Below are positions 34,120 through 45,862 of a DNA stretch of 64,000 nucleotides, piece after piece. Every line of letters starts with the position of its first letter. Position 1 is the first letter of the stretch. The notes beneath the pieces are model-generated. The model searched no databases. It was given only the letters and a program-made list of their open reading frames with translations, and was not told where the DNA came from. The position numbers and the translations under genes were made by a program. This stretch comes from Dastarcus helophoroides (Eukaryota; Arthropoda; Insecta; Coleoptera; Bothrideridae). The stretch is from contig CM053333.1 of assembly GCA_028583605.1 (NCBI GenBank), forward strand, positions 29,119,302 through 29,183,301, written 5' to 3'.

Positions 34120-35205
34120 GTTCTTTGACACATTTCAATCCGCGAGGAAGTATATCTTGTTCTGACTCTGACAGTGGAAGCCTTTGTTATCAAAATAACT
34201 ATTTTTATTTCAAATCACATTATATTTTATTAAAAAAATAAAATACACTGGGTATTCCATTAAAAAAAATTAACTTTGTGATAAAATTCAAAAACATGAT
34301 TTTAATTTTTTTTGCTATCAGCATACTAATAATTAGCTTTGTTAATTTAAAATTTCATATTTTTAATAATAAGAAAATTTGCAACACTGAGGACCTTATT
34401 TTGAAGATGCTGTATAGTTAATGTTTTTTAAGTTTAATTTCCATTTAATAACAGTTGCTTTCTTTTTTGCATAATTCGTATGAAGATGTTTGCGATCGTT
34501 AATACTTAATACACTTAAAACGCATCAAGTGGATGAAAGGGCAAGGGCAAAGAAGTTCAAGCAAGGATCAATAAGTAGTCTCAGATACACTGCAAAATGC
34601 AGCAAAGCAATTGAAAACCCCCTTGATCTCTCCAAAATAATCTTCTCTTTGAACTGCTAACCAGATGTACATGTTAAATGTTCTCCCATTGACAAATTCA
34701 CGTTAAATAATTATTTTATCCAAGTTTTTTATTTCTCGACGAACAGGCTATATATATTTTGCGATTTTGGTAACCTAATTAATGCTACACTAAGTATCGG
34801 GGGGTGGAATTTTAATGAAGGTTGTTTTTCGTTTATTAGCCGAGAGTAGACTGTCGTAGAAAATTACAGCGAAGGTTCGGAGCAATGACAATTCAACTCT
34901 TGCCTTTAAATTCTTGTTGTATTTCTAATGACCTAACCTGTGGGATTTTATTGCCCTTCGCATAATTTATTAGGCAGGGAATAAGACACTAAATTTAAGG
35001 CTATTTCCAAAATACCTTCTAATATTTTGCATAGTTAATTATGGTCTACCCCAAAGACCCCAATAAAATTAGGAACCTTTTAGTTCAGTTTCACATTTGC
35101 ATTTTATTTTGCAGACAACTCCGTAGACTGCTGTAATATGGACTGTATATGTATTTTACGATTACTTTAAGGTAATTCTTCGTGGTGGAGTCTTATTGAT
35201 CAGAA
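34120..35205. other. Unassigned stretch
   Basis: AT-rich, no gene or repeat recognised. Confidence 0.35.
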
Positions 35206-35211
35206 ACATTA

Positions 35212-35565
35212 TGATTAATAATTTTATTTAACATTTCTGCCACCCTATTGGGAAATATTTAAATTTTTGATTAATGAAAATCGATAGTATTTTGAAACAT
35301 TTTTTTGAAATATACCTACGTGATATCTAAATTTATTTCAAACTTCACCTCGTGACAGTTGACAAAAAGTAATATTTCCCCCATTCTATGTAAAATAAAA
35401 TAACGTATTTTTTGTCAACTGTCATGAGGTGACGTTTTAAATAAATTTAGATATTACGTAGTTATATTTCAAAAAATGTTTTAGAATATTGTCAACTTTC
35501 ATTATTAAAAATTTTAATATTTTCAAACCGTGTCGCAGAAATGTTAAACAAAATTAATAAACATA
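35212..35565. repeat. Family E palindromic element, complete copy
   Basis: The arms of about 170 bp are reverse complements: TTTAACATTTCTGCCACC on the left pairs with the partner near 35530, and both arms carry GTTGACAAAA. The centre is near 35385. Half copies lie at 16985-17180 and 63838-64000. Confidence 0.7.
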
Positions 35566-35569
35566 CTTT

Positions 35570-36355
35570 AGGGTAATTAACAGAGAAAAACCAATTTTTA
35601 TTTGCTTTAGTTTAGGCAAAACTTTTTAAATTTTTTAGGAGGTAGTAGAACTTTGTAAAAAACATATGCAAAATAATACATAGAATAACGATGCGGGTAG
35701 ACACAAATGTATCGCATGATTATCATACTTTACCAATAAATTATGTTCAGTAAATAATTAATGCTGACATAATAAGAAAAAAATTATGTTTCAAGTGGTG
35801 TAAAACTATGCATGTACCACTGACTGTTGTTTATTCTATGAACCAAAGGCTCCGACATTGATTGGGAGAACCTAAGTCAATGCTTTATGAATATTTTAAT
35901 TAAAGTTACCTCCTGTGTTATTAAACGCGATGCCTCGAGGTGGAGCAACAAGATAATATGTGGGCGTTTCCACAATTCAAAGTTACGTAATTTGCACTTT
36001 AATGAATTTTAATCTTCACGCAAGTCAAGATAACTATTTCCACTCTACCTCCGCCAACATGCATACTTTTTTGTGACACTAATTATTATTTATCTTACAA
36101 GGATGTTCCTTAGATGTAAAATCCCCCTTTCAGTATGTCTGAGACTTTGTGTAATTTACTTCTCAGAGATATAATTAAATGATTGTATTGTGGATACCGT
36201 TCGACTCCCTATGACAAATGCTTCAGCCTAAAAATTCGTTGCAGTAAAATCATCTGGTGAGTCGGGCTTGCACATGGGTTCCGTATCAATTACTACAGTG
36301 AATAGTCAATAAACCAAATTAAATCATTTTTACTTATTTATACATTTGAAATTTT
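35570..36355. other. Unassigned stretch
   Basis: No gene recognised. Confidence 0.35.
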
Positions 36356-36359
36356 CCCA

Positions 36360-37200
36360 TCAATTTCTTGTGTTTTATAATTGAAAAATTATCTTTTCTA
36401 TTCCCAGGTATGCATTCTTCTACAATCAATCCAAATATTTATGGAACTGATAACTGTGTTAATCATGTTTCAAGGCACTCATTCGCAATAAGTCGATGAC
36501 TAACAGTTTATGAGATCGCCTCAAATCGCGTTAGAAAATTCGATTCCAATCACGGTTACTGCGTTGCGTGAACTAGTTCCAACGCCGAAAATATTAATTT
36601 AAATGAAATAATGTAAAAGACAAATTTGATGTGCATTCTATCCCCTAGCAAAATGAAGTTTTTTATTAAAAAAAATGTCTACTGTATGAGTTAAAAAGCC
36701 TTGGAATGCGAGCACATATTTTTCCATAAAATATTTTTCTCTCAACAACTATTACAATATCGGAAAATCCTGCAGTTTTCCGATAAACTATGGCCCAGTA
36801 TCTACTACCCCTAATAAAATCCAAATTGTATCTTTAGAAGCCTAGAAGACAGGGAAGGATCGATCATTTCTGACACATTTTTAGCTGCATCTTTAAGACA
36901 GTTGAACCGAAAGCTATAAAAGAATTATTTTAAAATCCTTGGGGGCAGCTCTTTTAAATATTACTTTATACGATATATTAGCTAAAACTTAATTTTTCTT
37001 AGATCAAATTAACCTATTTTGTTATAAAATATTTTCTTATTTTAATCGTTGGCTGGCGGTATTTGCGTGGGTCATCGAGATCTAACGCTGTGTAAAATTT
37101 AATATTTCTATGTTACATAGTTTTCAAGGAAAACTTCTTTGTTACAGACCCGATAGTGAAATTATATGGGTTCCGTTTTTTCCTTTTAAGGCATGGAACC
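36360..37200 (+). repeat. Old dispersed repeat, family A, copy 2
   Basis: Carries the coding-like NPNIYGTDNCV stretch at about 36425, then the same order of blocks as copy 1: CCTTGGAATGCGAG, AATATTTTTCTCTCAACAAC, GGCTGGCGGTATTTGC and TCTAACGCTGTG. It ends with GGGTTCCGTTTTTTCC and TGGAACCCTAAA, an end seen in several insect repeat families. Stops break the coding-like part. Confidence 0.6.
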
Positions 37201-39350
37201 CTAAAAAAAGCAATTATTTCGCATAAAAATAGAGATGCGAATATTAGTATGTTACTTTAATGAAATATGAGTTAAAGTAGAAATTCTAGATAACCAAAAA
37301 GAACCGTTTCATACAAATAAAAAAGTTAAATACAAGTCAGTCAGAAAATTAAATTTAAATTAAAAATTAAACGATTTAAAAATTCAAATTAATAAAGAAA
37401 AGGTAAATAAAATTGTTGCCAACCACTCGTTTCAGTAAAACTATTCGTGACCAATGTAAAATAAAACAAAATGTAGCAAAAATTCATAAACAATAAGAGA
37501 AATTACAAAGCACCGAAAAGCTCCAATCTTAAAGTTATACCTCTGAAAAAAAGTAACCACGCAGAAATATTATTACATTAAAATTTTTAATAAGACTAAA
37601 GCCTTTTTAAGTATTCATTGATTATACAAAAGCGACTTAATAACAGAACACAGAGGCTCGTTATATTTCAAATGTATATTACATACCACCCCAGTATTAA
37701 AACAGAAACCATAATTATATAAATAATATAGGATGCAACAACACAACACAGATTATGAGGAAATGAAAACAACGCGAATTTTCATTATATACAACGAGAA
37801 AATAAATTTCAAAGGTTCGAGAAGAAAAAATGAGGCAATTGCCGCAAGTCATTGCGTTGATTTATATATACCTGGAAAATAGATGTTTTTATACAATATT
37901 ATGGAAATAGGCATAAATAAAGAATATTACAGCGGTAACATTTGGATTTATCCACATAAAATGTACCCGGCTGAGATAAACCTTTAAACACTAGCAAACG
38001 AAACAAACAAGATACCCATAAATTATGTACATAGACAATCTTACATATATAAATGTTACCAATTTCATGTAAATTTGTTGAATGGAGTTCTATCTTTAAA
38101 TAAAGAAGTACTTTATTTTTTAAATTGTTATTAATCAATTTTAAACTTATGTGAGGTTTCATGTTCTTATAAACGCGCATCTTCACCAATATCTCATGCT
38201 TGGTAGGAATTCCTGAAATCCGAAAAACTTTTCTGAAACGAACTGTATAACATTCAAAATGTAGGGAATGTTTAAATATATCGATTTAAAAGTTCTAAAA
38301 GAACAGCTTATTAATTTTTTCCATATTTAACCAATATAAAAACCACTATCGCCTAACATCGAACGTGTTATATATTTGCTCACAAGCTTTTATAGCTTTA
38401 TCAAATAGTAGAATGTTCTCAATGGTTATTTTCACAGAACAATTATTGTGTAGCATCTATTTTGCTAAAGGGCGTACCATAATTTTTACATGAACATATC
38501 TATATAAAAATCATAATATGACGCACAACAATTTTAAATTAATAGAGGAAGCAGTCACTTCAGTTAGAATTCTTCATGAAAACATCGCACTGCACACAAT
38601 TACTTCGAAATAATCGTGTGTGTGTGTGTGTTTGTTTATCGACATCAAGTAATCTTCTAATCCTCAATATTCATCATGTTTGGCAAACGAAGAGAAACTC
38701 TTTTTTATAAGAGTCAATGCAGAGCAAAACTTTTTGCTGTGACTGAATGTCAATTTGAATTTATTTGACTATTTGATTTAGCTCGTATTAATGTTTATTT
38801 TTTTAGCTTTTAAAGTCTCGTGGCCTATTCTTAGTACAAGAATCCTATATAATCTTCTTGGTAGAAAATTTTAAAATTTACAAATTATATAATGAACATA
38901 TTTGCTATAATATTTGCTGCATGCACAATATTAGTGACAAACTGATTTTTCTTACAATATTGAATAAAATTTTTAATTTTGAATTAACAAATAGCCCAAA
39001 AGATGCCCATATTAATAATCTACTTTCAATGAAGGTTTCGTCAAAATCGATTCCTCAGTTTAAATTAGCTCAGAAAAACAGAATGACAAAAATTATAAAA
39101 ATGTCTGCATATGTTACTATAATATGTAAAAAACGATGTGACCTTGTATGAAGAAGAAGTTATTTTGAAATCATTGAAAGAAATTTCAATTTCACTGATG
39201 TAGATATTACATTTCGTGGGTTACAAGGTTTGCCAGGCTTGTGAAAGATGATGTTCATTCAATATTTAGTAAACGTTGTGCGACCTTTTAGTAACACCTA
39301 TAGATGTTTAGACCCAATAATCTGAATTAAATTGCTTTATAGTCATTTTC
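37201..39350. other. Unassigned AT-rich stretch with a (GT)n tract
   Basis: No gene recognised. A short GT dinucleotide tract lies at about 38613-38631. Open frames at 37899-38189 (-) and 38858-39151 (+) show no motif I know. Confidence 0.35.
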
Positions 39351-39355
39351 ATGTA

Positions 39356-40416
39356 CAGGATGTTTCAGTAATAATGGGATTAATTTTAACTACGTGTTCG
39401 GAAGTTTTAGTAGACAGAAAATCGAAACCAAAATTTTTTATTTGACCCTTTAAAATTTAATGCTTTACAACAGCCCTCATCACGTTATCAGTCACTCACC
39501 ACCTGCAATAATGAGGCAAACTGACCAGGGCGAAACATTGCTAATCAATGGACCACAGATCTTTATCTATTAGTTATTTTGGAGAAAAAGTATTTATATT
39601 TCCACATGCTTAAACCTTTTTAAATTTTTTTGTTTAGTTTGTTAGTCTAACGAAAAGTAAAACGAAAATATAAAAATTAAATGAACACAAATGACTCAAA
39701 TTAAAATATTATTTCTAAAAAATAAATAACGATACGACCCTCCGGTTTATTTTATTTCGAAGTGTAATAATGTTGGTTAGCAGTTATGTTGTGGTTTTTA
39801 AAAAATGTCTTAACGTTAGCCCACAGCCAATTGGCCCAATGAACTTACATTAATTCTCGAGTACCTTTTTTCCGAACTATTTAAGAATTGTGGAGTCTAT
39901 GAAAAAAATTTTTGATTCGTCAGTAAACAACACATCATTTGAAAAATTTCCATCGGTATCTCATATTTTTCCTACAAGATTGCAAAACTCAAAATGCCGG
40001 AAAATAACTCATGAGTATTAACTACTTTATAGCAATTGCACTCACTACAGCGAATTACTTCATTACTCGCAACTTTCAACGCTTATATCAACAGTTGCAC
40101 CCATCTCGCGATTTTTCTTCTTTTTCGTGTAATTTTCTTCCGCAATTCATTCACCAGATTTTCTTTCACCCGAGCCCCGATTTCATAGGTGTCACATTTT
40201 CTCTTCTTCTTTCTTCTTCTTTCTATTTTTTTTTAATTTATATGTGCGTTAGGAACTTTGGAGTCAGTGACAGCTCAAAAAGGGGTTTAAATTATTATTT
40301 GAAAATAGTTTGTTTCGTCGTAATTATACCTACATTTTTTTGATCATGTATTTGTATGAAACTCATTTTTCTCTATCTTTTCTTAAAATTAATGGTATTA
40401 TGACTGAACCACCCTA
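39356..40416 (-). mobile_element. Mariner/Tc1-like relic with recognisable ends
   Basis: The ends CAGGATGTTTCAGTAATAAT (39356) and, from the other side, TAGGGTGGTTCAGTCATAAT (40416) form a diverged ~33-bp inverted pair, with TA on both outer sides. On the minus strand near 40000-39900 a broken frame reads SNDVLFTDESKI, the first catalytic Asp block of the Tc1/mariner superfamily, with HFEFCNLVGKI just before it. Length 1,061 bp. Stops and frameshifts throughout. The open frame at 40011-40343 (+) is the opposite strand of this relic. Confidence 0.65.
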
Positions 40417-40419
40417 TAG

Positions 40420-41055
40420 ACAGATTTTAAGGCTCAAATTTGTGCTTCTAAGATGTATCCAAAGCACAAAACGCAGAATAATGTTTAAATGTTGCCTTAA
40501 ATGAAATGTCGCTTTGAGATAACCGAACTGCTTAGGAAATTAACTAAAGTGCAATGATTTGTTCAACAACCTTCAAATTCTTAATTTCTATCTAATTTTT
40601 AAAACCTTCAGCCAGTTTTCCCGAATAAGTTCTTTCAAAACTAAAAGCACGGGATGGATCTTCAAATGATTTTCGGCCGAAAAGCAATAAATGCGAGGTC
40701 CAAATACAATAATAATACTTAGGTATAGCAAAATAGTATATTCTACAACAGGTTATGGCATGGCGCATATTGCAGACGAGCGAACAGTTTTTAGCCCGAG
40801 CTGCAGAAGAGGGTTATGGTCTCGCGAGTTTGGAACATGTCATTCCAAATATGTTGTGGACCAGAGATCAGTAAGACGCGGCCCTTGCTTATTTAATATA
40901 GGACACAAAAACAGTTCCAAATGAGCACACATGAAATTAATAGATATACAAAACAACACCAATTTGAGGATCAAATTTCACAATAAGGACATTTAAAAAT
41001 TTTAGTAAAATAACCTACATCATTAGTCAGATATGCAATGAAAATCATGAAATAT
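40420..41055. other. Unassigned stretch
   Basis: No gene recognised. A 77-codon frame at 40691-40924 (+) has a balanced composition but no known motif. Confidence 0.3.
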
Positions 41056-41059
41056 TTTG

Positions 41060-42830
41060 GACATCGGCGTAGGCATAATTTTCCTAAAGGAAGGGGCAAC
41101 AATCATTCTGAAAAATTCAGATTAAAGTCAATATTTCGAAAAAAAAGCTTCATCTTAAGAAAAAACCTTTAGAAGAACTTAAAGAAATGTCAAAATTTCG
41201 AAGAATTGGAAATGCAAAGAAGAATAAATTTCCAAAAGTTAATTTTTGTTAAAAAGGTGGTAATTTCCCGAACAAGTCGAATTCAGGTAAAAAAATTTCA
41301 AATTGTAAAAATATTCTCTTGGAATTTTTATTTTATTTCAATTTTTCTCAAAATTACCTAAAAATATTGTTCTCAGATTCTTAGATTTCTATTAGAATTT
41401 CGATCCAATTTTAAAACAAACGAATTTTGTGAAAAAGTCCAGATCTTCAGAAAAAATTCAATTTTTAAATAGAAATATTAGGGAACATTATATCGAATTT
41501 TAAGATAAAAGTCAAGATTTGGAAAGTAAGATTAAGTTTGGATAAGCTGAAATTACCGAGAATCAAATTTAAAAAAATTATCAAAAACAAAGACTTCGAA
41601 AAAAAATCATGGTATTTGAAAATTATGTTGCAATTTTCAGAAAGATAACGAACTTTGAAAGATGTTGAATTTACAAAAAATCTTTTTCTCGAAATCCCCA
41701 AAAATATTTTTCGCAACATTTCTAGCAGCATTTCAATCTAATTTAGAGGAAAAAGTGAACATTTTCAGAATTATAAATCCAGCTAAAAGTAGTAATTTGT
41801 TGAAAAAGAGAAACATTTTAGAAGATCCCAAAATTGGAAAAAAAAATCATTTTTGAAAAAGTCCAATAAGTAGGATCTTGAAAATAAAACTGAAATGTCA
41901 AAAAAAGATATTTCGAGGTACAGCCAAATTTTAGGTAAAGACTTTTTTGGAAAAATTCCAAATTTTTGAAACAAAAGACGAATTTACCAGAAAAAATAAA
42001 AATTCATATAAAAATTAAACATCGAATGTTCAGACAAAAATCAAGATTTCTTGAAAAAGGCAAATTTTAGGAAACCAGTCAAAATTGCTAAAAAAATCAG
42101 AATCTAAAAGATCGACCTTTCAGCTAAATGTTCAAAAAAATACCCGATTTTGGAAAAAAAGCGAAATTTCGAGAAAACTTTTGCAAAGAAAGTCAAACTT
42201 AAAAAAAAGCCGAAATTAAAAAAAAAATAGTGACAACTCCGAGAAAAAGACGATATTACCAAAAACGTTTGCGAGAAAGTTCTAGATTTTGGGAAAAAAC
42301 GTTTAGTCTGATATACACCGAAATTTTGACAAATAAGGTTAAACTTTCAGAAATTTGGATTAAAAAGGACTTGAAATTTACAAAGAAATTTCTTCGTAAT
42401 TTTTGTCCTTTCACAAAAATTTCAAAAAATATACTTTTATATCAGAAGATCGACCAGATTTTAAGAAAAAGGCAAATTTTAATAAACAAGGTGAAATTTT
42501 CAAAATTAAAAATTCAAAATTTTCAGAAAAGTCAAATTTCGAGAAATGACGAAATTTCAGAAAAAAAAGCAGCTAACATATAAATTTAAAATTTTAAGTC
42601 ATGCTCGATAAAAGAAGTCACATTTTATGAATAAATGCGAAATTTTAAAAGAAAAAGACAAACTTTGTAAAAGAATTTGAGAAAAGGATAAACATTTCGG
42701 AAAAATGTTTCAAGGAAAGGATGAATTCTGAGATTTGAAAAGTCCCCTAATTGATACATATAAATTTTCATGTTGCTGCATAAACAAGAATGCAAGCGTC
42801 CCGCCCCGCCCTATTCTAGTTACGCCTATG
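41060..42830 (+). repeat. AAATTTTCGAAAAAG-rich quasi-periodic block
   Basis: About 1.7 kb built from GAAAAAGTCAAATTTCGAG-like words, the reverse complement in style of the block at 1090-2880. A GGCGTAGGCATAATTTTCC stretch near 41066 and CTAGTTACGCCTATG near 42816 are approximate inverted partners and may be its ends. Open frames inside (42230-42583) are Lys-rich by composition and not credible genes. Confidence 0.45.
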
Positions 42831-42839
42831 ATTTTGGAA

Positions 42840-43170
42840 GAAATTATGTTTGCCTAATGGAAATAGTTATAAAGGACCACAGGTCCATATTAAATATCGT
42901 ACGACTGGAAAGTTCTGTGAGAGTTGCTGTGGCAAATTTGGCAAAGAAGCAACTTCAAAATTCTCATTAGAGTTTATTTAAGTTTTTTTGCCATAATAAT
43001 TTCCCTCTTTTTTATTTCTATAATGTATTCCAACTAGGTATTTTGTATAGTACTTTTGTTATTTTTCTTTTGTTAATAGAAACTTGATAATTAGTGTTAA
43101 TCATTTAATTCGGGCGCAAAATTTTTAACCTTGTAGCTGGCCCGCTGTAAAGAAAGGTTGCTCACCCTTG
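42840..43170 (+). pseudogene. hAT transposase C-terminal relic with 3' end
   Basis: The frame reads MEIVIKDHRSILNIVRLESS and VRVAVANLAKKQLQNSH. This resembles the very C-terminus of hAT transposases of the ZBED/GTF2IRD2 type, where HRS.L...LE..LR.A is followed by a KQ.Q.S end. About 200 bp downstream, GGTTGCTCACCCTTG (ending 43170) is the reverse of a CAAGGGTGAGCAACC hAT terminal repeat. The 5' part is lost. Confidence 0.5.
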
Positions 43171-44027
43171 TTGTAAATTATACTTTCTCTAACAATATTA
43201 TAGGAAAACCCCAAAATGTTCATAAAAATCTTCAAAATAGATTACCATTTTGAAACGCAAGGTTTAAATAAATACTTTAATTGTTATAGGTAACCGTAGC
43301 AACAAAAACAAATTACTTGATATCCTGCCTTAAAATGAACCAAAACGGCTTGTGATTCGTCAAAAGCCGTGTTAGAATATTAGTATTCTAAACGGTGTGT
43401 AGAATTACGAGAATTCTGTACGGGTGCTGGAATGACATTTGTTCCACCACAATTTTTAGTCATAGAATGTGCAGTTTCGATAATAGTGTTAGATAAAGTA
43501 TTTTTCTGTTTGCAGATGAGAGATGAGAATAGCTTGTTTATCGATCTTACTGATGACCTATTGCCGCTGTGTAACTTTCTGTCAACCCCTTTATTATCAC
43601 CCCTTACAACGGCTTGGTATTTCCTATGATATTAGGATATTGAGTAATGTTAATGAGTCCTTATTATACCTAAGCAATTTACTTTTTATCTGAGAAATGT
43701 TTTTCTTTTTGGATCTTATTAAAGTTTGCCTTTCTTTAAGGGTTGCTTTATTCATCATTATTTCATCTGCCTTCAAATTCAAATTAAAAACAAAAACACT
43801 AAGACATTTATTCGACTTTTATGCGTTTTATTTAAGTGTTAATCCTTTTAAGACATTAATTAGGTAATATAGTTGTAATTAGAGCACTCAAGTGTTTAGG
43901 ACACTTTAACATTATTTTGTCGCAGAGTATCGACGCTTACAATGTTGCTAAAATTATTTTATTTCATTTCCTAGACTCAATAAAGACTGTAACATCTAAG
44001 CTATTGATAAATGTTAAATAGAAATAC
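43171..44027. other. Unassigned stretch
   Basis: No recognised repeat. A TTTCTGTTTGCAG before ATGAGAGATGAG at 43515 resembles a splice acceptor, and the frame runs about 110 bases (43432-43629). Too little to call an exon. Confidence 0.25.
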
Positions 44028-45310
44028 AGCCTGCGTCAGAAAGGATGGGCCAACCCTAACCTGAAAATACTAAAAAAAATTGAAATACAAAACTTGTCCC
44101 GTGAAACCAAGAAAGATTAAAAAACACAAAAAATGTTGGTAGAGCAACGCTGGTTGTATTTTTTGATCTTTCTTGGTTTCAGGGGACAAGTTCTGTATTT
44201 CAATTTTTGAAGATGAACAAGGACCAGTCCGTTCAACAAAACTGAAAATACTAGACACCAAAACATTACGATTGAGCTACACATGCCCCATACCAATGTC
44301 GCTGGTTTAAATTTAATTTTAAAATTTCTCAATAATTGAGGTTAACAATTTAAAATTCAAAAGTTTTATGTTTTTTGGCGTGAGACTTACGAATTATAGG
44401 TTTATTTTGACCTTACTCCTTAGGGGCATTATTGTGTACGTAAAATAAAAGATTTTTTTTAACTGCTGAGTTATGCTCACAAGAAGTAAACAATATGAAC
44501 AAACAATCAATTGTACAAAAAATTCCTGTTTAGGTCGTCTAAATCTACTGCTTTTCAAGTTATTTGGATTTAAAAAGTTCAATGTATTTTCTTATGACTT
44601 TTTTTATTCTTGAAATATGCAAACAGATGCAGAAGCAATCAAAGCAAGAGTAAATAGAAATAACAATAATTGTTAATGGTGACAAAGACAAACTGCAACT
44701 CCATTATTGAAAGTGTCTACCATCAACTTCACTAAATTTTAAATTTCACTTCCTTAAATGTCAAAATCAAAATCTCCTTATAATTTTTAAATGTATTTGC
44801 AGCTTTTTGGATTATTTATCCCAAACTCCCAAAGATATTTAAATTTTTCATGATAAACCAAATATTTCAAATTTGGAAGAACATACCTAGTAATATCTGC
44901 GCATAAAAAAACCATAAAAAATACATTGAAACTTTTAAATGCAAAAAACTAAAAACCGATAGAGTTAGACGCATTTTACAAAAGTACCTTTTCCCTGTAG
45001 AGTTCATTGTTCTTTTAAATTCTTTGGTTTATTTAAGCGTTACTTAATGGATAGAAAAAATATGTTTTTACTTATATTAATAATATGGTGAAACTAGCGC
45101 CCTCTAGGAAAAAGGTCAAAAAATTCGTAATTCTCATATCAAAAAACATAAAACTTTTAATTTTTAAATTTACAGCATTAAAAGTTTCTCAATTATTGAG
45201 TTTCATAAAAAAAATTAAACTCTGAACGTCTTGTATCACTTAAATCAGCGGTTTTCGTATGAGGCATGTTTAGCTCAATCGTAATATTTTGATGACTAGT
45301 ATGTTCAGTA
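44028..45310. mobile_element. Family C fold-back element
   Basis: The left arm (44028-44425, GCGTCAGAAAGGATGGGCCA to the ACTCCTTAGGGGC block) is the inverted partner of the right arm (about 44990-45310, TAGCGCCCTCTAGG to CTCAATCGTAATATTTTG). The centre holds unassigned sequence. The left arm is interrupted by a family G insertion at 44073-44241. No transposase frame. Confidence 0.6.
44073..44241 (-). mobile_element. Family G insertion with 12-bp target duplication
   Basis: A 169-bp insert flanked by the exact direct repeat CTGAAAATACTA (44061-44072 and 44242-44253); other family C copies carry this site only once. The insert contains a hairpin of ~50-bp arms (44075-44125 and 44158-44208, TTGAAATACAAAACTTGTCC / AACCAAGAAAGAT). 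The loop has GGTAGAGCAACGCTGGTTG. A 12-bp duplication is longer than usual for cut-and-paste elements and suggests retroposition. Related fragments lie at 1741-1800 and 19160-19265. Confidence 0.7.
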
Positions 45311-45589
45311 TAGTGTTGACCCAAAATTGCAAAGCAAATTGCCCTATCAACCTTATTTTTTCATTTAAGAGATGTTATTTTAAAATATTTCTCCTAAACT
45401 TACTTATATCTCGTAAGAATGACGAAATTATCAAGACAAGAAAGATCTATAGTAAGTTTTATCGTAATATCATGCTGATTAGCGACTTTATTATTACAGC
45501 AGAACACGGTTACGCAATATATGAATCATGCCACATTCGAAACACTTTCGAAAATAAAATGACACGAAAAACAAGATAGTCAAGACAAA

Positions 45590-45860
45590 AAGGGAACGGT
45601 AAGTTGGTCGAAACTTACCTGTAGATTCAAGAGAGAAGAGCTCGGTCACTTACTTATATTAATTATACCAGAGGTGAACTTTTTTCATTAAAAAGGCAAT
45701 AAGGTCGAGACACAAACCTTATAGTAGCTTAATATGTCAATTATGCCACAACGAAAACAATTCCTACGCTTCTGATCTTCTCCAAAGATGACAGATTTTA
45801 TAACCGATGTAACAAAGGTTACAAAAGTAGCTGGTCGTAAGCTAACTTTTATTCATATTA
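45590..45860 (-). repeat. Decayed family F array
   Basis: TTATACCAGAGGTGAAC and TTAATATGTCAATTATGCC are minus-strand readings of the family F monomer. Heavily diverged. Confidence 0.45.
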
Positions 45861-45862
45861 TA

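Noticed and set aside
40011..40343. 110-codon plus-strand frame
   Set aside because: Opposite strand of the mariner-like relic.
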